A stretch of 64,000 nt of DNA, from positions 25,730,632-25,794,631 of the forward strand of contig NC_090177.1 of the NCBI RefSeq assembly GCF_024679245.1. Reading direction: 5' to 3'. Below, piece by piece: positions 1-11,228 of the stretch. Both the position numbers and the translations under genes were made by a program. The stretch's first letter is position 1, and the number at the start of each line of letters is the position of its first letter. The notes below the pieces were generated by a model that was not told the DNA's origin, ran no database searches, and saw only the letters and a list, made by a program, of their open reading frames with translations. The stretch is from Pseudorasbora parva. Lineage: Eukaryota > Chordata > Actinopteri > Cypriniformes > Gobionidae.

Positions 1-123
1 CTTACTTTGTGGAAGTTCTACAGTATTATAGAGAGATACATGTCAGGCACAATTCCCATTTTACAATTGAGGTGTTTGGTTTGATATCAGTACAAAGAAA
101 ATTCTGTAAAGCCCTCGTTGCAG

Positions 124-2339
124 TTAGGACCAAAGTATCCTATAGTTAGCCTTTAAGTAAATCAGAGTGTCCAAATTTTTTGGCAGAAATCTGCATTGTT
201 CTGGTCTGAGCGTCTTGCTAACCAGGTTAAATATCTGGTCCACTGATGTGGTTGTAGCTGGCACTGTAAAAACTTTCTTGGCTACTTGTGAGAGCAATGG
301 GAAATCGATGGATTTGCGTTTCCAGTATTGTAGTGGATCCTCATCTGTGGGTTCTTCGTGGAGATATGTGGACAGCTCCTGCTCCACTGTCTTTGCCTGG
401 GCGGTCGGCCGCTGCTTAATGAAAGAGAACAGCTTGCAGCGTTTGGATGGTGATGGCTGGGCCTCTGAGTGATGTTCTAGTGGACTCAAAGGCCGAGTAT
501 GCTTTCCAACCTCTTCCAGCAGCACCTGTTTGTGCCAATCGCTGTCACTGCTCCAGGACAATTTGAACTGTGGGTCCAGGGTGGCGGCTGTTACATAAAG
601 AGGGTCTTCAAGAATGCCTGCCAGTCTGCGGTCTAGAGCTTGAGACAACCCCATCACGATCCCAGAGCACTGGTGAGTAACGACCTCAGCTAGGTGCTTG
701 CGCAGACCCAACACACAGGGCAGGGCAAGGCTGATGGACACGTGCTTGTCTCCTTGTACCATATCTGAGGCCTCTTCGAAAGGCTCCAACACTTCGACCA
801 GCTCCCGCAGCAACGCTTTTTCTAAGTTTCCAAGAACTAGGTCATTTCGATCCACAATGTCTTCAAGAAAATCCATTGACTCCACCATTTGACGCAATAC
901 CTTTAACTGAGTGTTCCACTTGTCCATGGACGAGGGTCTTTGCCAGTTTGTTGAGGTATTGGAGCCAAACACTTGGACAAGTTTTTCAGGAGCTACTGTA
1001 GCAACTATGTAGTTATAAAGGTGGGATGCTTTGTTTAGAGGAAGTGATATCTGAGGGGAAGCGCAAACTCCTTCCTTAACACACTGAGCTAGTAATCGAG
1101 CAAAACAGTCTACCCTACTTCGACCAAGACACTGATCTAAAGACTTGCGGTTTTCATTGCTACTGGCTTCTTTGGCTTCTCCTGCTCCCGGTTCTTCATC
1201 GCTACAATCTTCCTCGCCTTCCTCATCTTCTTCACCATTTCCAATGAGATTAAACCCAGGAAAACGAAAAGGAGACCGGTTTTCACAAAGCGATAGGTCA
1301 GCAACCACTCTGAACACTTTTCCAGACATGCCATACGATTCAGAGATCTCATCAAACTCGCTGAGGATTTGCTGAGTGTTGCCGTGGTCTGTTAGGGGTA
1401 AGCATGCCAAAAGAGCAGATCTAATGTGCCATTCTGCATTCATGAAGTGGCAAGTCACTCCAAGATACCCAGCACCACAGTTGTTAGCCACAGAACTGCT
1501 TCTCCAAAGGTCAAGGGTCACACTGCAGGACTCTGCTCCTTTTAGAGCCTGTTTGGCAGCTAGTTGTACTTGGGAGACATAGGCTGGCAGAAGCTGCTGT
1601 TGTATGTAATGGCATGGTACCGGTATGTAACGGGGCTCCAGGAGCTGAAGAAGCTCACGGAAGCCCTCATATTCAACCATCTGTGTGGGCTGCAGGTCTC
1701 GGATGATCATCTTGGCGATGGCTTCCGAGATGAGGGATTGCCGAGGGTCGCTGTAGTCAAACTTGTTCATCCCAGGACTGCTTTGAGAGATAACTCGACC
1801 ACTAGGCGGGCCAGTACAGTTCTGCATTGACTCTCTTTTCACGTCTTTCTTCCTCACAAACTCATCATACATGGCCTGATGTTTGCGCTGTGGATGTGAC
1901 ACGATTAGAAACAGTTAAAATACATGTAGAACCCAATATACAAAACAATACAAGTCATTTGTGATTAATAAACAGACTTTAAGATTTTTTTTTCTTTTCC
2001 AAATTGCACAAAACACGTTTTATCAAAATATTGTATTATATTTTTTTATCTTTCAATTTCCATTACTGTGGGGGACTCTAAATAGTGTAAATATTAAAAG
2101 TGTTTATGCATAGACAGACGGTTAAACATCTCCAAATTGGCCTCGTTATAAGATACAAAACACTGTTACATATTAAAATTAACCCTTACCTTTAAATGTG
2201 TAACAAAGTTAGAAGTAACTGTCCGTTTAGCCTGAATCCTTGTGCCACAAGCTTTGCAGTTTGATTCAATTTTGCCATTTTCTCCTTCACAGACGATATT
2301 GAAATAATCCAGAATGGAGACCCTAGATTTTGACGCCAT
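124..2339 (-). CDS. BED-finger hAT-transposase-derived protein (probably domesticated), 2 exons, 637 aa
   Basis: Exons are 2190-2339 (50 codons from ATG) and 124-1887 (587 codons plus stop). The donor AAAG|GTAAG and acceptor CACAG|CGC join in phase 0. The join completes a BED zinc finger: C28-x2-C31 in exon 1, H48 at its end, H53 supplied by exon 2. Reading exon 2 alone from its first ATG would lose the finger. Residues ~106-145 resemble the hAT DNA-binding region. D176 (TLDLW) matches the first catalytic Asp of the hAT RNase-H fold. The second site is degenerate (VVADLSLC around D247 instead of a TDN-type motif), and an acidic insert follows at ~268-283. The C terminus (~565-635, with YWKRK, FPLL and VPATTTS) is the hAT dimerisation domain. 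The intact long frame, the intron within the finger and the lack of visible transposon ends suggest a host gene of ZBED type that binds DNA rather than an active transposase. The exact orthologue was not identified. Confidence 0.85.
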
Positions 2340-3386
2340 CAGTGATCTTGTTATCTTCCACGATATGAAAAATACCGTTAGAATAAAACCGAATAAAAAG
2401 TGTGTGTGTGGGGGGGAAATATCTTCTTTTGTTTTCCGAAATAACAGTCTAGCGTTGGGATTCAGTGTAGCCTCGTCTCACCATAGAGATAAAAGGATAA
2501 TAATCTGACCGAGATAGCGTGTTCACCTGATCAGATAGCGTCGTCCTATCATTGTGAAAATATCTTCTCGGATACACGTCTCAATAAAAACACAACACAT
2601 ATCCGTCAGATCTGCGTGAGAGCGCACTGATGTATTATGCCCGGTGTCAGCTCCGACCGTAAACATCGCTATCCGCTAGCAGCTCTGTTGAGATGATGAG
2701 CACCAGGAAGTAGACAGCGAATGGGCTATTTATTTATTTATTTATTTACCATTCCGCCTATATTTTTGTTTATTTGTGAACATGCACCCATGCCTGTTAA
2801 GTAAAGGCTAACGAAGTAAACTCAAAAAATATCAGCAAATATTTATGGTTTTGTACACACTTTAATTGAATGCAGTGATAAATGGAGCTAATCTTGCTGT
2901 AGCTAAAACAGAGACGCGCCTGATACTTAATGCCCGTGCACGTTTACAATGTCTATGCTGTTGTTTTTAAGGTTACACTTTTTTTGCAGGAATTTTTGAT
3001 TTCAATGAAGTGTTTCTTTGTAGGTTCTGTGTAAGAATCACATTTAACCTGATTACTAAATGGTTTGCTTGGATTTGAGAAACACCTTAGTTTAGCGTTA
3101 CATTGTTAAATCACAGAAAACATTCTCTAATAGAAACTTTAATGAATTTGCCACCTTTTAAAATTCTGTTTCCCAATTTTGAATGGAAAAGCAACATGCA
3201 TTTATTTACTAATTTAATAATCTGACAAGTATGATTCAGCCACATAAAAACAATGAACAAAGCTTTATTTACTTAGGCCTACCGCCGTTATTATTGTTAT
3301 TGCATTTAAAGGGATTAAATGTTCAATCAAGCAGAGCAAGTTCTAAAAAATGAATCTATAGTAAACACACACACACACATACATAT

Positions 3387-3435
<49 letters not shown>

Positions 3436-3694
3436 GTAAAGTAGTAAAGATGCACATTTATAATTTGTATGGATTCAACTGTGTATTACTGCTCAAAGGA
3501 TATCATGATTCATCAAACATTTTATTAGGAAAACTTATTCATACAACAAGAGGGATTTCAGTGGTCCACTTAAAAAAGACATTCAACATGGCAATTTTGT
3601 TCTAAGAACAAAGGTATACAGTATATGGCTCATAATAAAATAAGATAAATAAAGATAGATGAACAAGATTGAATAAGGTCACTGATATTCCTCT
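2340..3694. other. Intergenic spacer: 5' flank of the hAT-derived gene and 3' flank of ccdc115
   Basis: No coding region was found. The part next to 2339 (to about 2700) has more CpG than the rest and probably holds the promoter and 5' UTR of the minus-strand hAT-derived gene. A short (TTTA)n tract lies at 2726-2748. The remainder is AT-rich. On the minus strand an AATAAA around 3518-3523 could serve as a distal poly(A) signal for ccdc115. Confidence 0.5.
3363..3432. repeat. Compound microsatellite (AC)n-(TA)n
   Basis: About 17 bp of AC repeats, a short spacer, then about 39 bp of uninterrupted TA repeats. Confidence 0.95.
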
Positions 3695-4837
3695 TTATTG
3701 TCTGGTTGAGTCTTCTTGTTTCTCCTTCATCTGGGCCTGCAGCTCTTTCCTTAAAGCAAGTATTGCACTTTGTATAGATGCAATCTCTGCTGAGAGAGTG
3801 ATGACTGGGGGAAAGACAATGTGCTTTAGTTACATAAAGTGTTAATAGTTAAATAAATCCAGAATACAAGAAACAGCATTTCCCTAAAAAAAAATTGTGC
3901 TGAAATAATCCTTGAAATTTAAGCCACACAGCAAAAGTGCAGCAAAAGCACATCACACAGTATAATGCACAGCGATCAAATTATATATAGCATAACCAAG
4001 CCATATTTATAGAAGACATCATAAGAGCTCACCCTCTTTAAAAGCAGACTGGGCTTGTTTCAGATTTTGTGGTACAAGGATTCCAAACCACTTTAAAGGA
4101 TCTCTGTGTTCCGGTGTGGATGATTCTGCCTTTGTTTTTACTTCAGGGTCTCTCTCTTGTTCCTCCTCTTTAACCCCCTTTTGTTTGGTATTTATTCGCC
4201 TCCTAAGTCCTGAAACTTTCAATGGGTTTGTCACAAATAGAAAATCGTACAAAAACAGGCAACACTATTGAACACGCTTAATAAATGTCAGTAAGTCATG
4301 CCTACCAGTCTCTTTCACTCCAATGTCTTCTATTGTCGGTTCTTCTTTTTTATTTTCTCTTCTCTCACATTTGTACTCAGCTGTTCCATCTTCCAACAAG
4401 CTGTTATTAAGACAAGCACATGGAACTCCAATAAAGACCACTGCACAAGGAAGTATTACTTAATTGCATGTGATGATGATATACGGACCTGGTTTCAACG
4501 TGAACAAGCGGCTCCATCTCACTAGCGTACTGCAGAGCGGACACTTGCTTATTTCCCATTGAGTAACGTGCCTTAGCGATAGAAAACCATCCCTGTGTGA
4601 CAGAATTAAGCGAATTATATTCAGAATATTTACAAATTAAAATGTATCGTGAAAAACAAGTAATTGAACAGGCTTGATTCTATTCATGAAAATGTGTTTA
4701 ACATAATCAAGTGTAAATTCACGTTTCACCTCTTCTATAAGGGAATTCAGCTTTTGTCGTTTCTCCTCAAGAGCCTCGAGCTGGTTCATGAAAAGCAGCA
4801 ACTGCTCGTCCAAACGAAGATGTTGATCAACACGCAT
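3695..4837 (-). CDS. ccdc115: Coiled-coil domain-containing protein 115 (V-ATPase assembly factor), 5 exons, 197 aa
   Basis: Exons in transcript order: 4730-4837, 4489-4592, 4306-4400, 4033-4209, 3695-3804. All junctions are GT-AG and the summed length is 594 nt. CCDC115 is the animal counterpart of yeast Vma22, a chaperone for assembly of the V-ATPase proton-translocating sector at the ER/ERGIC. Family-specific blocks are visible: the N-terminal [18 protein letters not shown], then [10 protein letters not shown] and LQYASEMEP, a charged variable middle rich in Lys/Glu, and the C-terminal block [17 protein letters not shown] followed by a short coiled coil. Human CCDC115 is about 180 aa; the extra length is in the charged linker. 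The stop codon TAA lies inside an AATAAA hexamer (3692-3699). The gene is head-to-head with ebp, with two tRNA genes between them. Confidence 0.93.
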
Positions 4838-4958
4838 TTCTGTCGTTTTATTCGACTAGACAGAGTTGAAAAATAAAATAAAACCGGTATAAAATTAGTG
4901 ACTTAATAAAGAACCAGAGATATCAGATTCTGTACAACACCACCTAGAATCTTTACCG

Positions 4959-4980
4959 GTCATGTGACAAGTCACGTGAC
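4959..4980. promoter_or_regulatory. Twin E-boxes upstream of ccdc115, one a perfect CLEAR-type palindrome
   Basis: GTCACGTGAC at 4971-4980 is a perfect 10-bp palindrome identical to the CLEAR consensus bound by TFEB/MITF-family factors; USF can also bind such sites. GTCATGTGAC at 4959-4968 is a one-base variant two bases away. A CRE-like GTGACGTCA overlaps the palindrome's right edge. They lie 122-143 bp upstream of the ccdc115 ATG. Regulation is inferred from the motif only. Confidence 0.6.
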
Positions 4981-5286
4981 GTCAGACGTAGATATTGCGT
5001 AGGCTAGTGTGATTTCTGTAAATAATATGTATATTTTACAGAATTTGTATTTTATGTTTGTGCTTTCTAAACACATCATTATTCAAGCACATATATAATT
5101 TACAGAAAGTGTTACCCAAAAGCTTGAATTGAAATAAGTATGTTTTGTGTGTAATCTGAATTTATTAAATATATAATTTGCAAATTATGTATTGGTTACA
5201 GACTAGATTTCTAAAACAGTCCACGTTTTGCTTTTGTAATCCTGCATTCGGAATTAACGATGGTAAAACAAAACAAAAAACTTCAC

Positions 5287-5358
5287 TTCCCATACCGGGA
5301 GTCGAACCCGGGCCGCCTGGGTGAAAACCAGGAATCCTAACCGCTAGACCATATGGGA
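5287..5358 (-). tRNA. tRNA-Glu (anticodon TTC)
   Basis: A 72-nt cloverleaf with acceptor stem TCCCATA/TATGGGA and discriminator A. The anticodon loop carries TTC, and the T arm contains GGTTCGACTCC. A run of six T follows on the transcribed strand as a Pol III terminator. Confidence 0.96.
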
Positions 5359-5720
5359 GATACACATGCCTTAAGAAGCAAGCGATTTAATTCCGACATC
5401 TATATGTTTTGGCTTCTAATCTATTTTTATAGTGACCGACCGTTATTCGTGTGTTTTCTTTCATTATCGTTTCCAGCATTGCTTGCAAAACTCAATGACT
5501 CAACTTAAAACTCATTGGCTGACGTTCCCCCCAAAAAAAGCAAATATGTTGCATTGTGTAAAATTGTAAATCATGGCTAGTTCTAAAATTAATATAGCAG
5601 ATTAAAAGGGTAGAATTTTCATGTATCACTAAAATAAAAAGCGATAAACACTGAAAAAAAAATACTGTACAAGTATTAGAGCCCTATTCTACAAATGTCC
5701 TCCACCACCTCCGGTAGCTC

Positions 5721-5792
5721 GCCGTGATCGTATAGTGGTTAGTACTCTGCGTTGTGGCCGCAGCAACCCCGGTTCGAATCCGGGTCACGGCA
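5721..5792 (+). tRNA. tRNA-His (anticodon GTG)
   Basis: A 72-nt cloverleaf with acceptor stem GCCGTGA/TCACGGC, the anticodon loop containing TTGTGGC, and the T arm GGTTCGAATCC. The extra 5' G of mature tRNA-His is added after transcription and is not encoded here. A T6 run lies about 35 bp downstream. Confidence 0.96.
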
Positions 5793-6052
5793 GGGATGAA
5801 TCCCTCGCACGGCATAGGAGTGTGCTTTTTTCCACCCCTTCTTTTGGAAGCTTCACTTTGTTTAAAGTCTTGCTTTGTTTAGAGATGCTGAACGCAATGT
5901 AAAAAAAAGTGTTCAGTCACAAAAGTGCTTTTGCCAGCATATACATAATTCCGCAATCACATGTGACGACATGCATGTTCCGAGGAGATCGTCCAACTGC
6001 AAGCCTTGTAGAGATATCACGAGGGGTTGTTCCTCCCACAAAGCCTAATGGT

Positions 6053-6076
6053 GATTGGGTAGAAAGAATCACGTAG
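6053..6076 (+). promoter_or_regulatory. Putative NF-Y (inverted CCAAT) and SRE/E-box-like sites before ebp
   Basis: GATTGG (inverted CCAAT) at 6053-6058 is followed by ATCACGTAG at 6068-6076, which resembles SREBP-type elements. Sterol biosynthesis promoters commonly combine NF-Y and SREBP sites. The probable non-coding first exon of ebp ends at 6272, before GTAAGT. The transcription start was not determined. Confidence 0.35.
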
Positions 6077-6419
6077 GCTCATAGTAGGATGTGACTTGGT
6101 GGCGCTATGTTTCTGCAATTTGATAATGTAGTTTCAAAGAGCAGATAGTAACACTGTTCATTGATGCGTTCTCCAACTCCAAGTGCACACGTATATGCAA
6201 CATACAGAGCAAAGTATCAAACAAGGGAAATAATCACATTTCCAGGAAATAAATTACACAACTCAACAAAACGTAAGTAAAATTTATTGTAGTATGTTAT
6301 TGCAACGTTATTTGGTGCAATACAAAACGTACCTTAAGATTATGAGTTTGATTTTATGATCCTATTTATACATTTTGTCTCATGAAGTTTTTTTTCTTCC
6401 CTTTCATCCACCTTTACAG

Positions 6420-8173
6420 ATGTTGAAGGAAGCAGAAACTATAAATCATCCCTATTGGCCACGCAACCTGTCTATTCCCAATTATGTGGCTAATGACCGT
6501 TCAATGTCAGAGATTCTCATATTCCTGTTTTCTGTGTCTGGGATACTGCTGCTTGCCACCTGGTCACTGACTGGACGTAAGGTGTCTGGGAGCAGGTTGA
6601 GCGGAGGGAGAAGGTTAGCTCTGTGCTGGTTCACTGTGTGTGGATTCATCCACGGAGTCATTGAGGGATGGTTCTCTTTATACTACACCATCATTCCTGA
6701 AGACCAGAGTTTCCTTTCTCAACTGTGTGAGTGAGGTTCAAAGTATATTTGACTCATTTTATCATTAGGATGTTAGATTGTTGAGATAATACTTTGGTAC
6801 ATTTCCCTTGACGTCTCGAACATTTTCATTACAAAGACCTCAATTTTTATTGCACAGTCCAGGGAATGTGAGCATAAGCAGCATTCAAGTTGGGAAGTCC
6901 TAATGCTGTCTTTACATGCTATCCTACTTCCTTCTTCTGACGTCATGATTCCAAGCTTGTCACGTTTTTGGGGGAATATTATTAAAGTTGAAATGTTCTG
7001 AATATATTGCATTTTTAATAAAATGTAGCATCCCATTCGTTGACTATGATTAACATTCACCACGCTTTCTAGATTGTCGCTTGCGATTCTGGAATTTTCT
7101 CTATATACAATATGCTTCAAATGATTAATCATATGTAATAATACATTTTAATAATCACGGCAACAATTTCCTCCTCCATGTTTAAAGTTTATGGCCTGCC
7201 CTACTCTGGAACTTGGGTATCAAAATTATCTTTGATTCCCAATAAATACAACTTGTTCATGTCAAATTTCGGACTCGAAATCTGGTATTTACGATCATTA
7301 GGATAGCGCGTGAAGGTGACGTAATTACTATGTTATAACGGCAGAGTAATGCATGCAAATTACAATAGTTTTATTGTAAATGAAAAAAGTAGTTCTATAA
7401 CAAATTTACCAGACACTGCAGGGTTCATTTAGTTTCCCACTCATAATTATGATATTGTTATGTAATTATGGCGTTCATATGCACTAAATTCATAAATATA
7501 TTCATCTCTCTCTGACATGACTTGATTGTATCATTATTCATACGTTTCAATAATGAAAATGCTTTTTCATCCTCTATAGGGAAAGAATATTCCAAAGGAG
7601 ACAGCAGATATGCAATGTAAGTTATACACATGCTTGTGTTTTTATGCTTTTAAAAAAAAAAGATGCATTGCATTTTACCTAAAATCCTTTAATGGGATCT
7701 CTTCAGAGCGGATAATTTCACAGTTAGTATGGAGACAGTGACCGCGTGCCTGTGGGGTCCCTTCAGCATTTGGATTGTTCTGGCCTTCCTTTATAACCAT
7801 CCTTATAGATTTGTCCTGCAGCTCATTGTATCTCTAGGTAAGACGTGTCCTCCTACTCCATATGCAATTATAATTATTTATTATATAGTTATTTATTCCA
7901 CATTTTGTCAAATTGAGAAACAGTTCAGTCTAATGTCCAACATTACTTGCAGGTCAGCTGTATGGTGCAGTCCTCTACTTCTTCACCGAGCACAGAGATG
8001 GATATATTCACAGTGAATATGGTCACCCCATCTATTTCTGGTTCTACTTTGTATTTATGAATGTTTTGTGGATTGTTATCCCTCTCATTCTTATAGCAGA
8101 CTCATGGTGTCAGCTATCTACCTGTCAATCCATGTTCGATAAAGCACTGAAAGGGAAGTCTAAAAAAAGCTAG
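6420..8173 (+). CDS. ebp: Emopamil-binding protein, 3-beta-hydroxysteroid delta8-delta7 isomerase, 231 aa
   Basis: Coding exons are 6420-6726, 7580-7616, 7707-7837 and 7953-8173. All splice sites are GT-AG and the total is 696 nt. A non-coding 5' exon probably ends at 6272; the coding ATG is the first three bases of the next exon, right after the AG. EBP is an ER multi-pass enzyme that shifts the sterol B-ring double bond from delta8 to delta7 in cholesterol synthesis. The protein is nearly the same length as human EBP (230 aa). Conserved features include HPYWP near the N terminus, [16 protein letters not shown] with catalytic-type H78 and E82, E124 in the [11 protein letters not shown] segment, the FLTEHRDG-like block FFTEHRDG, and a Lys-rich tail ending KSKKS that fits a KxKxx ER-retrieval signal. 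About five hydrophobic segments are visible. Exon 3 is only 37 nt. Confidence 0.96.
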
Positions 8174-8187
8174 AAGGAAAAGAAAAT

Positions 8188-8193
8188 AATAAA
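8188..8193 (+). terminator. Poly(A) signal AATAAA of ebp
   Basis: The hexamer starts 15 bp after the ebp stop codon and is followed by T-rich sequence. It implies an unusually short 3' UTR if it is the signal used; later AATAAA-like hexamers also exist. Confidence 0.5.
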
Positions 8194-8427
8194 ATTCTGT
8201 ATGCAATTCTTGATAGTATACAATATTTTATGTATTTTAATATTATAATTTTATAATAATACAGTGATTTGCTTGTAAGAAAATGGTAAAAGCCTGAAGT
8301 GTAATGTATTTTTCATTACATTAATGAAAATATGTTGATTAAATGCTCATAATACTTCTTCAGAAGTTGCACTATATCAATTTTTCTCTGTTCGGGTGCT
8401 TTTATTTGTTTAGAAATAAATAAGTAA

Positions 8428-9098
8428 CGGGTTGCCTTTACATGCACACCAGTAAGCTGATAACTCAAAAAAATCAGCTTATTGGAATAATCAGTTTTCC
8501 TCATGTACATGCAAACTAGTACACTGACAATGCAAGAAAACTGCATTTACATGATTTTATTAATAAACCGGGTTATTTCCTTGTAGTGACGTCAAAAATA
8601 ATAATGTCTGTATCAGACTCCGAGTTTTTCAAATGTTATGTCAGTTGTGATGTCAAATAAAGCGTGCGCCATGTCAGCAGGAGGTTTTCGGCTCATATTA
8701 TCCCTCATGCAGATACAGATGCAGCGTTCTGACTGAACCTCTTCTACCTCTGCTGCATGAGAAGCGAACACAACTTTACCATTTTCTGGGTCTTAAAAAA
8801 AAAGTCTGCGTTTGTGATATATGTCCTTTCTTTAATGCAAAATGCTCCAAGTTATGGGTTTTTCTCACCTTTCACACATGCGGACTTCAATAAGCCGACA
8901 GAAAGCAGGTTAATGCGTTTACATGCAGAGCGAAATCGAGGTAAGAGGCAAAAAAACTACCTGACCCGACCGGTTTATGCTTATGCCGTTTATGACCCTA
9001 CACTGATAAAAGAAAACGGGTTACCGCGTTTACATGACCATGTTCATTGTCTGCTTATTAGGCATAATCAGCTTAAGAACTTGCATGTAAGCGCACCC
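8428..9098. mobile_element. Non-autonomous DNA transposon (TIR element), about 670 bp
   Basis: The two ends match as imperfect inverted repeats: the left end contains CCTTTACATGCACACCAGTA and the right end, reversed, contains GCGCTTACATGCAAGTTCTT, both leading to AAGCTGAT. Several internal copies of GCGTTTACATG are present. A partial copy of the same family lies at about 49330-49505. No clear target-site duplication was found. The reading frame at 8757-9200 runs out of the element and is not a gene. Confidence 0.65.
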
Positions 9099-9138
9099 AG
9101 TGTCACCTGGCAGCTCACTTCTCAAGAGCCACACACAA

Positions 9139-10378
9139 TGGCCCTCATTTATCAAAAGTGCGTACACCAAATTTCCAGCGTACACCCAAACCCACGGTGA
9201 CTTTGAGATTTATCAATATGGACTTTGGCGTACGGCATGCTCAAATCCTACACCAGCTCAGGAGGTGGTGTATGCATGTTTGAGTTAGTGCGAAAATGCG
9301 CAGAAAAACATTTCCTAACACCACAAAACGCACTGACAAATATATGCTATATTACGACCCAGTGTAAAAAACAACAACAACAACATAGTAATTATAAACT
9401 TCTGTGTTTATTTTTGTGCAACGTAGACTTCAATGTTGAATTTGTGTGACTATAGGCTACCAAAGCATTTGAGGCATGTATTCCTCCAGTTGCGAGCCTG
9501 TGCGGCAGCTGCGCACAGACTGAGACTGAAAAATTCAGACTGACAAAATAATAAAAATTATATTCTTCTTCTTTTAAATATTAATAAAATAAATAATAGC
9601 GACATTCTTCTTCTAAATAACAATAAGCGTCATTAATAATAAAAATCATAATACCTATAAAAATAATCTTACAAATTGTCATGAATTATTAATGTGAATG
9701 AATGGTAGGCTACTCCATATCACATCATCATCACTATTGTACACCCCAATACATGTGCAGTGATACGAAATTAAATGCTAATCGTTTCAAAACATGTGCT
9801 GTAAAATATTGCATTGTGATGGTAATTTCTCATCCAAACAGCAATTTAAACTGCTGGAGTGCGATTCTCAACCTCCACACTATTAACAGTACTCGTAATT
9901 TGGGTCCATATTTGTTTTGTTTTTTTGGTGCCTTTAATCCCACTATTTAAACTCCCAAATAAAACAATTTCGTTTTTTTCCACTTCCCTGGGGATGGTCT
10001 CGATGGGCGAGTCTCAATCATCTCACTAGTTCAGTAGTCAGGGCACTGATCAGGGAGTCAGCCCATTGATTTATGTCCTAATCCGTGCCCTGACTAGTGG
10101 ACTAGTAAAATGTCGGAGAAGTTTCGTTTCGTCGTTCGCTTCCGTGTATTCATGGCATAAAATGAGGGCATGGAGGAGGCGGAGACTTGAATATATAGGG
10201 GCGTGTTATTCTAATGACGATTGTTTTCAGCCGAGGCACTTATCAAGGGCAAGTATTGTGTACACCTGGATTGCAGAGGTGCGCACAGCTTCATAAATCA
10301 GGCGGTGAGAGGAGTGTAAGCATAATCTTACGCCAACATATACGCCCATTTCTACGCAAGATTGATAAATGAGGGCCA
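9139..10378. mobile_element. Non-autonomous DNA transposon, 1.24 kb, ends TGGCCCTCATTTATCAA
   Basis: The left end TGGCCCTCATTTATCAA is repeated in inverse at 10362-10378, and GTGCGTA-type words follow on both sides. This is a widespread teleost element type. A smaller inverted repeat lies inside it (10026-10046 against 10086-10107, around CTAGTCAGGGCAC). No target duplication was recognised. No coding capacity was seen. Confidence 0.7.
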
Positions 10379-10799
10379 CTGAGAGTGGGTGCCTAAAATA
10401 AGAGTATAGGTTTTTTTTAATTCCACAATGGAAAATATAATCTTTTTTGAATATAATAATTTGTTACATTTTATATAGTGCTTTTCTAAGCACTCAAAGC
10501 ACTTTACGTGGAAGGGGGGAATCTCCTCAACCCACACCAATGTGCAGCACCCACCTGTCACCACCAATATGCGCATTTGTAAAAGCTACTTCACCAAACA
10601 GTGTCTGTCTCTGAGCCCAAAAAATCAGCTTAATCTGTTCTTTAAAATACCTTATATATGGCTCAGTTTGATTTGTATTACACAATTAATACACAGTTGC
10701 TTCTTTGTGGAGATTTATTTACAAAAAATCCCCAAAAAAACAATACACATGAGATTGTAGAAAAATGACGAAAAGCTACGCTTTAAAAAAAAATCAAAA

Positions 10800-10872
10800 T
10801 GCCGAAACCCGGGATCGAACCAGGGACCTTTAGATCTTCAGTCTAACGCTCTCCCAACTGAGCTATTTCGGC
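10800..10872 (-). tRNA. tRNA-Phe (anticodon GAA)
   Basis: A 73-nt cloverleaf with acceptor stem GCCGAAA/TTTCGGC and discriminator A. The D arm is AGCTCAGTTGGGAGAGC, the anticodon loop contains CTGAAGA, and the T arm is GGTTCGATCCC. A long T run follows on the transcribed strand. Confidence 0.96.
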
Positions 10873-11228
10873 TACGAGGACCCCTGCTGGACTGAAGCCA
10901 TAATTTTTTGGTCAGTAACCAGTAGTCATTACTAAAACCACAGAAAACACACCATTCAACTTAATTCCCAAAAGACAGTTTTAGTAAGAAAATCACCTTT
11001 AAGAGGACACGTTCCTAATTGTGTTTTGTTAGATTGGATACCTGCCAAGTACTGCATAAGTGACCATGTTCTCAGAATTTATAATAATGGTACTAGATGT
11101 ACCTTGCCTGCAATAATATTTTGCACAATGATTATTAAAGAATTTCAAAATTATTATATAGGTTAGACTCTGGACCTTAAAATATTTTTTTATTCAAAAC
11201 AATAAAAATAATTTATTTGAATTAATTG

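Noticed and set aside
1137..1830. Several frames on both strands inside the hAT-derived gene
   Set aside because: They are shadows of the long minus-strand frame, which alone has recognisable domains.
8757..9200. 147-codon frame after ebp
   Set aside because: It crosses the border of one transposon into another and shows no protein family.
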